Assembly (NCBI GenBank): GCA_028571685.1 | Contig: CM053146.1 | Coordinates: 19,999,431-20,063,430 of the forward strand | Source: Heterohyrax brucei | Taxonomy: Eukaryota; Chordata; Mammalia; Hyracoidea; Procaviidae | DNA: 64,000 nt | Direction of reading: 5' to 3' | Shown: positions 21,533 through 33,520 of the stretch, piece by piece | Layout of the letters: each line of letters starts with the position of its first letter | Numbering within the stretch: position 1 is the stretch's first letter | Program-made: the position numbers and the translations under genes | Notes under the pieces: model-generated | Database searches by the model: none | Seen by the model: the letters and a program-made list of their open reading frames with translations, nothing else | What the model was told of the DNA's origin: nothing

Positions 21533-22684
21533 AGATTATAAACCACATGTATTCACCTAGAAAGGTGTTTTTGACACGTGAAGTGAATATGAACTAAGGC
21601 TGGAGTTCCACACTCGGAGTCTTAGTTATAGTCATAGGACCTGGCCAAGGAGCAACTTCTTCTCCCTCTTTGGCAATTTAGGTTTGGGAAATTGAAGGAT
21701 TTTCTTAGGATGTAAATAGTGGAGTCGGCTCAACCCCCCTACCTGTTTGCTTCAAGGGACTTGGATTGTGCATTTGTGAACTCTGGAGCATGTCCTTTTG
21801 CCTCTATTTCTCATTTAGCCCTGAGAGGCAGCCCCTGTTACTATACTACCTTGTTCACAGAAACAAATAACAAAAAACGACCTTCTGGCTTCCAGCCCTG
21901 AGCCTTGGCTGCTGCAGCATCTTCTCCAGGACCCCTCTGTGCTCCTCTAGGGACAAGCCTGCCTGTCTGCCTGTCACAGGAACTGAGGTCCATTATGAAC
22001 ATGTCACTGTTCTAGGGTCATATCTGATGGATCTCTCTCTATCTATTTACCTACCAGTCTACCCTACCTATCCGTCCATCCATCATCTATCATTGCAAAG
22101 GGCAAGGAGGCATTAAGGTTTAGGGCTACTGTTTACATCTACATTCTAGTTATTGCTGTGGGTTAAACCAATACCTGCAGTTCCTTCAAGCCTCTAATTC
22201 AGAATTGTGAGTTGTTAAATGCACAACAGCTGATAGGATGGGATTGTGTTGGGTCTTAGCAAGTGCAGTCCAGCCTGTTTCAGACTGGGATTGGCAGCTT
22301 CTTCCTGAGAATTTAAGAAGTTTGTGTTTTCATTTTGTTGTTAATCTAAAAACACGTTAAAACATATTACAGGCCATCTAATTACCTCTTGGAAACCTCA
22401 GGTAGGTGGGTCTGTGTTTCTTTCCAATGCATGACTCTGGGGCCAGATAGCAAAATGTTGACAGTTTGGAGGATTGAAGAAAGAACAGAGGCAGCTAGAT
22501 GCCATCACGGCACAGGGCATGCACAAGACTCCTCAGGAGTTCAGAAGAGAAGAGCAGCGTGAGATTCTATTTGGCATAGCTGAACAAGAGGAACTTTTTC
22601 CCAGAAGTCAGAATCATTTCCATATCATCAGTGCAATTTCATTTTCGTATCATCATATCAAATCATCTGGTATCTTCTATATGC
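21533..22684. other. Unassigned sequence
   Basis: No gene or repeat family recognised. Two simple-sequence stretches occur: ctat/ccat-rich at about 22030-22095 and atcatatc-type at about 22620-22670. Confidence 0.5.
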
Positions 22685-24935
22685 GTGTGTTTTTAAAAAT
22701 ATTTTATTGTGTTTTAGGTAAAAGCTTACAATCCAAATCAACTTGCCATACAAAATCCTGAACACATACCGCTATGCTACTCTCACTGCCCTCCTTCCAC
22801 TCCCTCACTATGACAGCACACTCCTCCTTTCTACCCTGTACTTCCACATCCATTCAACTACCTCTTGTCCCTCTCTACTCTGTCATCTCACCTCTAGAGA
22901 GGAGCTACTTATGCAGCCTCGTGTATACATCTAAGCCATGAAGCATGTTTCTGCTGGCATCACTGTATGTCTTATAGTCCAGTCCAATCTTTGTTTGAAG
23001 AGTTGGCTTTCGTTCTGGTTTCAGGTCCATGTTCTCAGGGGACCCTCCAGTCTGATGGACCACCAAATGTGGTGTTTTAATAGAGTTCTTGTTCTGCACA
23101 TCCATTTTTTCTCCCACTATATCAGGGACTTTACACTGTGTTCCCTATTACGGCAGCCACTGGTGGTGACCAGGCACCACCTAGTTTTTTTGGTCTCATG
23201 GTGAAATATGCTCCGGATCATACAGCATCTTGTTTGCTGGGCTCATATTTTCCTCTTGTCTTTGATGTCCTTCATTCTCCTCTGCTCCATGTGGATTGGG
23301 ACCAATTGATGCTACTTAGATAGCAGTTTGCTAGCTTTTAAGACTCCAGAAACTACTCACCAAAGTGGTAAGCAGAACAATTTCTTATTAAAAAAAAAAA
23401 AACTTTGTTATGCCAATTAGTCTAGATGGCCCCTGAAACCATCGTCCCGAGACCCCTGTCTCTGCTACTCCGTGTGCCAAAATGTTGGGCTGTGTTTAGG
23501 AGACCTTTCAGCTTCTGGTGTTGTCCAGTTGTGCTAACCTCTCTTCTACTGCGTGCTGTCACAGCCTTCACCTAACCCAATTCCTATCTACTATCTAATC
23601 TATGAGTACCTCTCTCCCTCTCTCCCCATTCTTGTAACCATCAAAGATTGTTTTCTACTGTGCTTAAATTTTTTCATAAGTCCTTATAGTAATACAATAT
23701 TTCTCCTTTTGCATCTGACTAGTTTCACTCACATGTCTTCCATATGATTCCACTTTATATTTCCTAAAATTATCATTGTGCTTTGTCATTGCATAGTATT
23801 CCATTGTGTGAATATTTCATATTCCATTGTGTGAGTTCCATAGTTTGTTATTCCATTCATCTGTTGCCGGGCACCTAGGTTGATTCCATCTTTTTTGTTA
23901 CTGTGGATAGTACTGCAGTAAATATCCATGCACATGCATCTATTCATGGGACAGCCTTTGTTTGTCAAGGATGTATTTCCAGAAGTGGAATTGCTGGACT
24001 GTATGCTATTTGTCTTTCTAGGTTTTTAAGAAAGCACTAAATTGATTTCCAAAGTGGTTGAACCACTTCACATTCACACTAGCGGTGTAGAAGAGTTCCA
24101 GTTTCTCCATAACCTCTCCAACATTTATTATTTTGTGTTTTGGGATTAATGGCAGTCCTGTTTGGGTGAGATGGTATCTCATTGCAGTTTTGATTTGAAT
24201 TTCTCTGATTGCTAATGATCATGAATATGTCTTCATGTATCTGTTAGTATCCTGTATGTCTTCTTTGGTGAAGTCCCTCTTTGTATCCTCATTTTTAAAC
24301 TGGGTTATTTGTCTTTGTCTTGTTGAGGTTTTGCAGTACCTCGTACATTAGAGAGATTAGATGCTGATCAGATTTGTGGTAGCCAAAAATTCTTTCCCAG
24401 TCTGTGAGTAGTCTTTTTACTCTTTTGGTGAAATCTTTGGATGAGTACATATTTTATTTTTAGGAGTTCCCAGTTATTTATTTTCACTTCTGGTGTTTGC
24501 GAATTGTTAGTAACTTTTTTGTAGTCTGTTTATGCCATGCATTAAGGCTTCCAGAGTTATCTCTCTTTTTCTTCCGTGATCTTTATTGTTTTAGATTTTG
24601 TATTTAGGTCTCTGATCCATTTTGAGTTAATTTTTGTGCATGTGTGAGAAATGAGTCTTATTTCATTTTTTTGCAGATGGATATCCAGTTATGCCAACAC
24701 CATTTGTTAAAGAGATTGTCTTTTTCCCACTTCATGGCCTTTGGACCTTTGTCAAGTATCAGCTGCTTATAAGTAGATGATGTTATATCTGGATTCTCAT
24801 TTCTGTTCTGTTGATCTATGTATCTGTTTTTGTGTTGGTACCAGGCAGTGTAATAGGTTTTAAAGTCTGGTAGAGTGAGGCTTACCACATTATTCTTCTT
24901 TAGTTCATCTGCTATCTTGACATACTGACTGAACT
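22685..24935 (-). mobile_element. 5'-truncated L1 (reverse), 3' UTR and ORF2 C-terminus
   Basis: From 22685 to about 23640 lies the 3' UTR in reverse (tatgacagcacactcctcct, gcttttaagactccagaaac). From about 23650 to 24935 lies the ORF2 C-terminal coding sequence, readable on the minus strand in 24658-24888 ([38 protein letters not shown]). Stops interrupt the frame. The 3' UTR differs from that of 56354-57355, so it belongs to another L1 subfamily. Confidence 0.85.
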
Positions 24936-25127
24936 TGTGGCTGTCAAGTCAATTCTGACTCATAGTGACCCTACAGGATAGAGTAGAACTGCCCCATCGA
25001 GTTTCCAAGGTTGTAATCTTTACCAAAACAGACTGCCATATCTTTCTTCAATAGGGCAACTGTTGGGTTTGAACCACTGACTTTTTGGCTAGCAGCTGAG
25101 TGCTTAACCACCATGCTATCAGGGCTC
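24936..25127 (-). repeat. AfroSINE, long variant (reverse)
   Basis: Reverse reading includes gccctgatagcatggtggtt, the extra block agatatggcagtctgttttg and agtcagaattgacttgacag near the tail. It abuts the L1 at 24935. Confidence 0.88.
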
Positions 25128-25147
25128 AGGAAATGGTGACAGATAAC

Positions 25148-25220
25148 TGTTTTGTATCACTTCAGGACAATGAAATCTCAGGAGTTTTCCAGTAAGTTTG
25201 GAGGGCTTGGGGCTTGATAA
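25148..25220 (+). repeat. Direct repeat, copy 1
   Basis: About 70 bp around caggagttttccagtaagtt recurs, without gaps, at 25808-25880 (caggagctttccagtaagtc). The two are 660 bp apart. Family unknown. Confidence 0.75.
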
Positions 25221-25429
25221 TAAGAAAACAGGTAATTAGTTGGACAACAAGCATGGAAGGAAGAGTTACAGAAGGTGACAGGTGGTAATGATAAGACATG
25301 CTTGGATGAAATGGAATTTTGCAGAAGATTGAAGGAGATCCTGAGGTTTCTGAATATATGATTTCTCAACAGCTCTGAAATGACAACTCTGTTATTAATC
25401 ACAGCCACCTTTGAGTGCTGGGAGCCCAG

Positions 25430-25575
25430 CAGTCATTGCTAATCCTCCAACAACTCTGCAAGGGAAATCTAGTTATTTCAATTTAGCAAATGAAGACAGA
25501 GGTTCAGAGAGTGTAAGTCAATGGCTTAAAGCCACAGAGTGTTTATTTCAGCTCTGTCCTGCTTCACAATCAAGG
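25430..25575 (+). repeat. MIR SINE fragment
   Basis: Core-type sequence aatgaagacagaggttcaga, gagtgtaagtcaatggctta, aagccacaga follows the MIR order. Confidence 0.7.
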
Positions 25576-26189
25576 CTCTCACCAGCTGTAACTTGGCCTA
25601 CTCCCTGAGAAAAATGCTCCTACTGTGAGTTAGGTAGCCTGCCTCCTGGGACATTTCAGGGCAGTGATGAGAAGCAGATGCATTTGCCCCACCTATGAGT
25701 TGAAATCAACTTGAGAATAATGAGGTTTACCTTTTCCAGCCTGCCAAGCAACCCACATCGCAATTAGGTAATTAAATCTTGGAGTAAACACTGGAGAAGT
25801 CAAACCCGTTTTGGGATCATTTCAGGAACACAAAGTCACAGGAGCTTTCCAGTAAGTCTGGAGAGGTTCTGGTTTGGTAGAAAGTAAACGAAGGCAAGTG
25901 TCTTGGGCTTATCTCTCCCCATCACCACCATCTCCTTCCTGGCTCCTTCCCCAAATCCATCACCAAATACAGTGTATTGTTTTGCTTTCCAAGATGTGCT
26001 TGGGCATGGGTAGTGGGGTCTTTGTGTTTATGGATGCCTTGGACTGAGACTTACAGAGTTTAGAGATGCCAATCAGGGGCTTTTACTATCCCAGTGCCAG
26101 ATTCTGCTGGGCATTGAGGGCCTGGAGCCACGCAAAGCTTAGGGTATAGTGATTTTCAGATGAGCCCATTTGTGCTATTTGCAGTTGAG
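25576..26189. other. Unassigned sequence with the second direct-repeat copy
   Basis: Copy 2 of the 70-bp direct repeat lies at 25808-25880. A short SINE-like piece (tgagttgaaatcaacttgag, about 25697) is seen. Nothing else is recognised. Confidence 0.5.
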
Positions 26190-26690
26190 TTAGCTGTTAT
26201 GTATAACAGAACAAAATGTTGCCAGTGATGTGCCATTTTCATCATCATTGGTATGTTTGCGTCCTGCAGTTGTGGCAATTGTGTCAGTTCATCTCTTCTG
26301 TTACCTCATGTTGTTAACCTTTACTTTACCAAACATGTTGTCCTTTTCTAGTGATTGTTCTTTCCTGATGATGTATCCAAAGTAAGTGTGTATCCTGATG
26401 ATATATCCAAAATCTCACCATCCTCGCTTGTAAGGAGCATTGTGGTTGTATTTCTGCTAAGACCGATATGTTAGTTCTTGTGGCATCTACAATGTAGTCA
26501 ATGTTCTTCACCAACACCACAATCCAAATGCATCAATTCTTTGATCCTCCTTTGTCATTGTCCAGTTTTTGTGTATGTATGTGGTGACAGGAAAGACTGG
26601 CTTCAATCAGGTATATCCAAGTCATCATGATGGCATCTTTACTTTTTAACACACAACTGCTGCTTTTATGAACACTGTTTTGTTTCTGTA
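26190..26690 (-). mobile_element. RTE LINE 3' end fragment (reverse)
   Basis: Reverse reading matches the 3' quarter of the RTE at 15945-18445: aaagtaaagatgccatcatg, ttggattgtggtgttggtga, tgccacaagaactaacatat and ctccttacaagcgaggatgg, the last matching the block near 18180. It is truncated at the 5' side. Confidence 0.8.
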
Positions 26691-26696
26691 CTTTAG

Positions 26697-26809
26697 ATGA
26701 AGGTTTGCAGAGCAAACTAGTTTCTATTAAACAATTAATACACATTTTGTTTTGTGATTTTGGTTGCGAACCCCACGACATGTCAACACTCTCCCCTTCT
26801 TGGGAGAGC
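26697..26809 (-). repeat. L1 3' end (reverse), left part
   Basis: The blocks ctattaaacaattaatacac and catgtcaacactctcccctt belong to an L1 3' UTR. It continues at 28787 after the MaLR-like element. Confidence 0.65.
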
Positions 26810-27275
26810 TGTCTTAGTCATCTAGTACTACTTTAACAGAAATGCTGTAAGTGGATGGCTTTAAAAAGAAAAAATTTATTCTGTCACAGTCCTGTAGGCT
26901 AGAAGTCCAAATTCAGGATATCAGCTCCAGGGGAAGGCTGTCTCTCTTGGCTCCGCAGGAAGGCCACTGTTGTCAATCTTCCCTTGGACAGGAAGCTTCT
27001 GAGCCTCAGCTCCTGGCACTGATTCTTTGTAGTATGAGGTCCCCAATTCTCTGCTAGCTTATTTCCTTTGTGTATGAGAAGATTGCCTTAAGGCACAATG
27101 CAGTCTTACACACTGAGTCCTGCCTGCCCCACCAACACAACTGCTGTCCATTCTCCCTCATAAACACAGTAGAGGCAGGATTTACAACATAGAGGAACGT
27201 CACACTATACCGGAAATCATTGCATAGTCAAATTGCCACACATATTTTTGGGGAGACACAATTCAGTCCTTGACA
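26810..27275 (-). mobile_element. MaLR-like 3' LTR of the complete element
   Basis: In reverse it starts tgtcaaggactgaattgtgt and ends agtactagatgactaagaca. The signal gaataaattttttcttttta is present near 26870. It pairs with the LTR at 28283-28786; both share catccactta/catccacttg, gaatttggacttctagcc-type text and the same termini. Confidence 0.85.
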
Positions 27276-28282
27276 TTCTGTTCTTTGGCACCCCAACATC
27301 ACATCCTTATGCTTAACATAGTCGTATCAGAATAAAAGTCTTTAGTCCAAGTCAAACATTCAGAAATTCCTTGTCAACTGTGAAATCTAGAACACAAGTT
27401 ATCCACTTCCAAAATACAAGGAAAAATTAGGCATTTCAATTAAATGTGGGAGAAATTGTAGGGCAAGAAGGAATAACAGGCATTGAGCAAATTAGCAGAA
27501 CACATTACATTAGCCCCCAAGGCTTTGAAAATAAACCTCTATTTTCTGAGACATTTTACACAATGGCCCTGCCCTTCAGACTCTAGGCACTGGCCACAGT
27601 CTTCAGGTTCTAAGTGTAGATCATTTGGCCTGGGGCTATAGCTCTGTCTTCTAGTTTCACTAGGACAGCACCTCTGTTCCCTTGGCTTTAGATGCACCAC
27701 TTTCCTAGTCCATCTGAGTGGCAACTCCACCCTAAGAAACATCAGGGACCATGGCTCTACCCTTAGAAATCCCTGAGGTCATGCCTATAGCTTTTGAGAC
27801 TCAGGCAGCTCAGCTTCTCATGTTCCTTGTCTCTTCAATTTCTGCTTCCTGTGGCCTCATAGTTCAGGCCTCATGCGTGAATCTACCCTGATGGGCCAAG
27901 TATTACAAAGCTCTGTGGCTCCACTGATTTAAGTGCTCTGAGGCATACCGCTCTGCCAGGAAGCCTCCTGCAGACAGGTACTTAGCTCTTTCATTCCGTG
28001 TATCAGTAAGCCTAGCTCCACCAACATAGGCAGCTCACTCCTCCAGGAAGCCTCCTGTGCACAGGCACTCAGCTCTCTCACTCTATAGTTTGACTCCAGT
28101 GCTGTCTTACACTGGTCTAGTTCTGCTGTTGCCTGTCCATGCTACTTCTCACAATCTACACCTTCTCCAGTGTTAGCAGTTTTCTCAGTTTCTTCTGAGT
28201 CGTCTACCAATTCACAGTTTCAAATCCACTTCCACATTTTAGGTGTCTGTTAGAGCAGCACCCCGCTCTCTTAACCAAATTC
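27276..28282 (-). mobile_element. MaLR-like internal region of the complete element
   Basis: About 1.0 kb between two LTRs. In reverse it begins at a PBS-like atttggttaagagagcgg and continues gggtgctgctctaacagaca, cctaaaatgtggaag. The 67-residue minus frame at 27539-27742 has no retroviral motif. As in known MaLR elements, no gag or pol can be recognised, so movement depended on another element, presumably ERVL. Confidence 0.8.
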
Positions 28283-28786
28283 TGTCTTAGTCATCTAGTA
28301 CTGCTTTAACTGAAATACCACAAGTGGATGGCTTTAAAATTAAAAGTTTATTTTGTGACAGTCCATTAGGCTACAAGTTCAAATTCAGGACATCAGCTTC
28401 AGGGGAATACTGTCTCTGTCAGTTCTGGAGGAAAGCCCTGGTCATCACCCTTATTCGGGCAGGGAGCTTCTGAGATGCATGGGTGCACAGTCCCTTCCAA
28501 AGGATGCTGTCTGCTCCCAGCACTGCTTTTTGATGGTATGAGATTCTCTGCTTGCTTCCCTTTCTTTTATATCTCAGGAGATTGCCTCAAGGCACATACA
28601 CATCTTACACATTGAGTCCTGCCCCACCAACACAACTGCTACCCATCCTCCCTCATTAACATCATAGAGGCAGTATTTACAACATGAAGGAAATTTACAC
28701 AATAACTAGGAATCATGGACTAGCCAAACTGCTACGTACACTACTACACACATTTGGGGGGAAAGGTAACTTCAATCCACGAAACC
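28283..28786 (-). mobile_element. MaLR-like 5' LTR of the complete element
   Basis: In reverse it starts near gtggattgaagttacctttc and ends agtactagatgactaagaca, next to the internal region. The outer boundary is uncertain by about 5 bases (ccacgaaacca at the edge), and I find no clear target duplication with 26805-26809. Confidence 0.8.
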
Positions 28787-30988
28787 AACTTTCCTGTTCC
28801 CTCCAGTCTTCTTGTCCTTGGTCTTGGGCTGGTGTGCCCATTTAGTCTAATTTTGTTTTATGGGCCTGTTTAATCTTTGGCTGAAGGATGAACCTCAGAA
28901 ATGACTTTGTTACTGCATTAAGGGGGTATTGGGGGGCCAAATCTCAGGGTTTTCCTGGGCTCTGTCAGAACAGTGTCTGCTTTTTTTTGTCAGCTAGAAT
29001 TTTGTTCTATATTTTTCTCCAGATCTCTGGGACCCCCTATTGTGATCCTTGTCAGAGCAGTTGGTGGCTGTATCTAGGCACCAACTAGTTGACAGGACGC
29101 AGTCTGGTGGCGGCTGTGATAGTTGTGGTCCATCAATCATTTGGACTAATTTTTCCTTTGTGTCTTTGGCTTTCTCTATTCTCCCTTGCTCCAGGGGGGA
29201 GCCCAGAAGAGTCCCTTAGATGGCCACTCACAGGCTTTTAAGACCCCAGATGCTACTCATCAAAGGAGAATGTAGAATGTTTTCTTTATGTGTTATGCCA
29301 ACTGAGCTACATGTTCCCTGAGACCATGGTCCCCACAGCCCTCAATCCAATAATTTGATCCCTCAGGCAGTTTGGATATGTTTATGGAGTTTCTATAACC
29401 TTGTCTTGGACATGTGTGGCTTCCCAGTACTGAGTGCTGTCTTATCTTTCACCAAAGTTACCACTTGTCTATTTTTTACTTAGTGTTTTTCCATTGCCAA
29501 CCCCCTCCCTCACAATCATCAAAGATTTTTTTCTTTGTGTGTAAATTGATTCATGAGTATTTATAATAGTGGTCTCAAACAGTGTTTGTCCCTTTGTGAT
29601 TGACTTATTTCACTCAACATAATGCTCTCCAGATTTACCCATGTTGTGCGATGCTTTGCAAATTCATCTTTGTTCTTCATCACTGTGTGGTACTCCACTG
29701 TGCATATGAATCACAGCTTGTTTATCCCTTCATCCATTGATGGGCATCTAGATGTTTCTGTCTTTTTGCTACTGTGAACAATGCTGCAATGAACATGGTT
29801 GTGCGTATATCAGTTCATGTGATGGTTCTTATTCCTCTAGGATGTGTTCACATAAATGGGATTGCTAGATCATACAGTATTTCTAGTTCTAGATTTTTCA
29901 AGGAAGCATCATATTTTTTTCCAAAATGGCAATACCATTTTGACTTCCCACAAGTAGTGTATTAGAGTACCAATTTTCCTACAGCCTCTCCAGTTTTGTT
30001 ATTGTCCATTTTCTCGATTTGTGCTAGTAATGTCAAGTTGAGATGGTATCTCACTGTGGTTTTGATTTGCATTTCTCTTACAGCTAGTGATTGAGAACAT
30101 TTCTTCATGTATCTGTTAGCTACTTGTATATCCTCTTTGGTGAAGTATCGGTTCATTTCTTCTGCCCATTTTTTAATTATATTTCTTGTCTTTTTGTTGT
30201 TAGAGATGTTAGATTTTCCTATAGATTTTAAAGGTTACACCTTCATGGAAAATGTAACAGTCATTCCCTGACCTCCCCCTAATCTGTAGGCTCTCTTTTT
30301 ACTCTTTTGGTGAAGGTTTTGATGAGCCTAAGTATTTAATTTTTAGACCCTCTCTGTTACCTACCTTATCTTCCGTTTTTCCGTATTGTTAGTTATGATT
30401 TGTATCCTTTTAATGCCATGTATTTGGACCTCTACTGCTAACCCTACGTTTTATTCTATTATCTTTATAATTTTCAGCTTTATATTTAGGTCTTCAGTCC
30501 ATTTTGAATTAGTTTTTGTGTATAATATGAGATATGGGTCCTGATTCATTTTTTTTTGCACATGGACATCCTATCTTGCCAGTACCATTTGTTAAAAAGA
30601 CTGTCTTTTCTTTACCCCGTTTGATGGACTTTAGACTTTAGTGGAAGATCAGGTGACTACAAGTGGATGGATTCATATCTGGATTCTCGACTCTGTTCCA
30701 ATGATTACTGTGTCTGTTGTTGTACCAGTACCAGACTGTTTTGACTACTTCAGCTATATAGTTGGTTCTGAGATCAGGTAGTGCAACCCCTCCTATTTTA
30801 TTCTTCTTCAATAGTGTTTTGCTTATCTGGAAACTCTTCCCTTTCTGTATAAAGTTAATCATTAGTTTTTCCATCTCTTTAAGGAAGACTACTGGTATTT
30901 GCATCAGGATTGCACTGTATTTGTAGATTGCTTTGCATAGAATTGATATTTTCACAGTGTTAAGTCTCCCTATCCATACCTATAGTAT
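28787..30988 (-). mobile_element. 5'-truncated L1 (reverse), 3' UTR and ORF2 C-terminus
   Basis: The 3' UTR (28787 to about 29560) includes gcttttaagaccccagatgc, shared with the L1 at 22685. ORF2 sequence follows, with minus frames 29962-30156 (HFSKEDIQ-like RYFTKEDIQVANRYM) and 30638-30955 (GGVALPDLRTNYIAEVVKTVWYW read in pieces). It is broken by stops and interrupted by an LTR at 30989. Confidence 0.85.
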
Positions 30989-31497
30989 ACATCTTAGTTA
31001 TCTAGTGCTGATGCAACAGAAATGCCCTAAGTGGATGGCTTCAGCAAAAAGAAATTTATTGTCTCACAGTCTAGTAAGCTACAAGTCCAAAATTGGGGTC
31101 CAGCTTCAAAGAAGCCTTTCTCTCTCTGTTGGCTCTGTTGGAGAGTCCTTGTCAGAGTTTGCCGCTGGTGAAGAAACTTCTCTAAGTAGGAATCTGGGGG
31201 TCCAAAGAACGTGCTACTCTCCTTGTGCTTGTTTCTTGGTGATATGCAGTCCGCATGTGTCTCTGCTCACTTCTCTCTTTTACATCTCCAAAGAGATTGG
31301 CTTAAGATAAAATCTAACCTTGTAGATCTCATCAATATAATTGCTGATACTCTATTCCATTAACATCATAGAGATAGGATTTACAACATGTAGAAAATCA
31401 CACCAGATGACAAAATGGTAAACAATTGCACAATGCTTGGAAGTGTGGGCTAGCCGAATTGATACACACTTTTTTAGAACACAACTCAATCTTTCTC
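30989..31497 (-). mobile_element. Solo MaLR-like LTR (reverse) with target duplication
   Basis: The left end acatcttagttatctagtgc and right end acacaactcaatctttctc match the ends of the related LTRs at 38003 and 60571. The bases agtat flank both sides (30984-30988 and 31498-31502). It sits inside the L1. Confidence 0.85.
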
Positions 31498-31600
31498 AGT
31501 ATGTTTTTTTCTATGTAGTTCTGTTGGTCTTTTACTGCAGTGTTTTGTAGTTTTCTTTGTACTGGTATTTTATGTCCCTGGTTAAGTTATTCCTCAGCAC
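31498..31600 (-). repeat. L1 (reverse), continuation
   Basis: The text ttttttctatgtagttctgt with gtactggtattttatgtccc is ORF2 sequence in reverse, continuing 28787-30988 beyond the LTR. Confidence 0.65.
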
Positions 31601-31682
31601 ACACAGCCACACAGGGTGCTGTAAAAAACTGGTTGGTTAAACAGCTTTAGGATGGGCTTTATTCATTGAATGGTGGTGTTTA

Positions 31683-31848
31683 TTACTGTCCTTGTGTCTC
31701 AGCGGTTAAGAGATCAGCTGCTAAACAAAAAGTTGTCATGTAAGTTCAAATTCACCAGCCACTCCTTGGAAACCCCACGGGTCAGTTCTACTCTGGCCTA
31801 TAAGGTCACTATGAGTCGATTCAGTGGCAGGCTTTTTTTGGGGTGTTT
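31683..31848 (+). repeat. AfroSINE
   Basis: Blocks ccttgtgtctcagcggttaa, ccttggaaaccccacgggtc and cactatgagtcgattcagtg appear in order. Confidence 0.9.
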
Positions 31849-31849
31849 A

Positions 31850-32035
31850 TTAAGTGTTCGCTATGTGTAAGTTTTGATCGTTTCATGCCCATAAAATGCT
31901 TTGAGAGAGGTATTAGTGTCATTCCCATTTTACAGATGGGAAACCAATCAGAGAAGTTAACTTGCCAAAGATGACATCACCAGTAAGTAGCAGAGCCAAG
32001 ATTTGAACCCAGCTGTTCACCTCCTATGCTTGCCA
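31850..32035 (+). repeat. MIR SINE
   Basis: Well preserved order: cccattttacagatgggaaa, agttaacttgccaaagatga, agtaagtagcagagccaaga, tttgaacccagctg. Confidence 0.9.
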
Positions 32036-33194
32036 GGAGGCCGTGCCTCTGAGACTATCCATGTTATGATTGTCATACAGTTAGACTTGCCTTAGCATGG
32101 GCCAGAAACATGTTCATTGTCATGTTTGGTTCTGGAAGCTTAAAAAACTGACTCTGAGAGACAAGGATTTGGGACTGTCTTTGTGTTTCATCCCAGCTTT
32201 TGTGTGTCAGAGATTATCGACTTCCAGTGTTTCTCATCTAATTCTTCAGTAATAGAATTCACAATATTTATCTGGGCACGCGGCTGTGAGTGGCTCTGAG
32301 CATACCTGTATGTGTCTCCAAAGAGGCTAGAGGGGCCAAAGAGGTGTGTCCATCCCCTACTTGTTGGATATTAATCTACAGAGATAGAAGAGGAAAACAA
32401 AGAGAAATAGCCAGCTTATTAAGAAATATGATTAAAGTCAGATTGGCTCTGTGATGTGTGACTTACTGCAAGAATTCTGAAGTCAGGATACTAACAAGAG
32501 AAGGCTCCATCGTGAGAAACAGACCTGGGGACATAAGAAAGAGGAAGAAACTGACCTGTTGTAAGCCAGAAAGCATGTGGGCTGAGGAACTAATGCCCAA
32601 GCCTCCTTGACCCTGAGTCTGTCCACCTGCAGGGACAGACCATGGATGGTGACATCTTGGGGAATGTAGCTAACATTGGGGTACAGGTCCAGAGCATGAT
32701 TTGTGACGGTTGGTCAATGTTTCCATTGTCACTCTAGGATGTCCACATCTCTCTCTATCTCCCTTGTTCCTCTTGGAAGAAATTCTTCAGAGTAATGGCT
32801 TCTGGGGTGCTGCCAGAAGGGCATCGAGTTCCAAGAAATGAGGAAAGTAGCGAGGCTGGTGCTGTTTGCTTTCTTGTTACTGGAGGCTCTGCTCAGCATC
32901 CCCTACCCCACCTCACTCCAAAAAGAGAGGGAAGCAGCAGGAAAGTATGAGGCAATCTCATGTGACCAGTGTGGTGGTTGACCCTTGGGGATTCTGGGAC
33001 AGCTACTTGTTTTCATAGGGCAGCGATTTTGTCACTCTTTGCCAGACAAATACTCTTGAATTCTGGCTCCCAAAAGGCACTGTGAAGCCAAGTGGGGTGG
33101 GCCAGGCCCTCTCTTGAGACCCTCCTGGACAAGAGGGGAATCTGACATATAGACAACCATAAGAGGGTTTTCTGAGATAGAGGATGTAGCTGTG
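32036..33194. other. Unassigned, apparently single-copy sequence
   Basis: No repeat family or convincing exon is visible. Frames are short and lack motifs. Confidence 0.5.
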
Positions 33195-33415
33195 TGATTG
33201 TAATGGTTAGAGTTGTGTGTCACCTTGGCTGGACCATATTTCTCAGTGGTTTGCAGTTAGATATAGTCTGGTAATGGCGTAATGATGCAGCCAACTCCCC
33301 GATGAGATCTTACACAGTGTGATCAGCTCCCTGATGGGATCCGCTAGGAGGCACCAGTCACCTGAAAGGGAGTTTCCTTTGGGGTGCAACCTGCCTCCAA
33401 AATATGTGGACTTTT
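33195..33415 (+). repeat. MaLR-like LTR fragment, group B 5' part
   Basis: The text gttagagttgtgtgtcacct, tggctggaccatatttctca and gtttgcagttagatatag matches the beginnings of the LTRs at 11601 and 19438. Confidence 0.65.
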
Positions 33416-33419
33416 TGGC

Positions 33420-33520
33420 AAAGTTCAGTGCCTCAGTATCCTCATTTATAAAATAAAGACACTACCTCTTTAGAGAGTTGTGAGATACCACGTGGTAATA
33501 GACATGAAGTATTAGGATAG
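33420..33520 (+). repeat. MIR fragment
   Basis: The core text gcctcagtatcctcatttat, aaaataaagacactacc fits MIR (tcctcatctgtaaaatg region). Confidence 0.6.
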
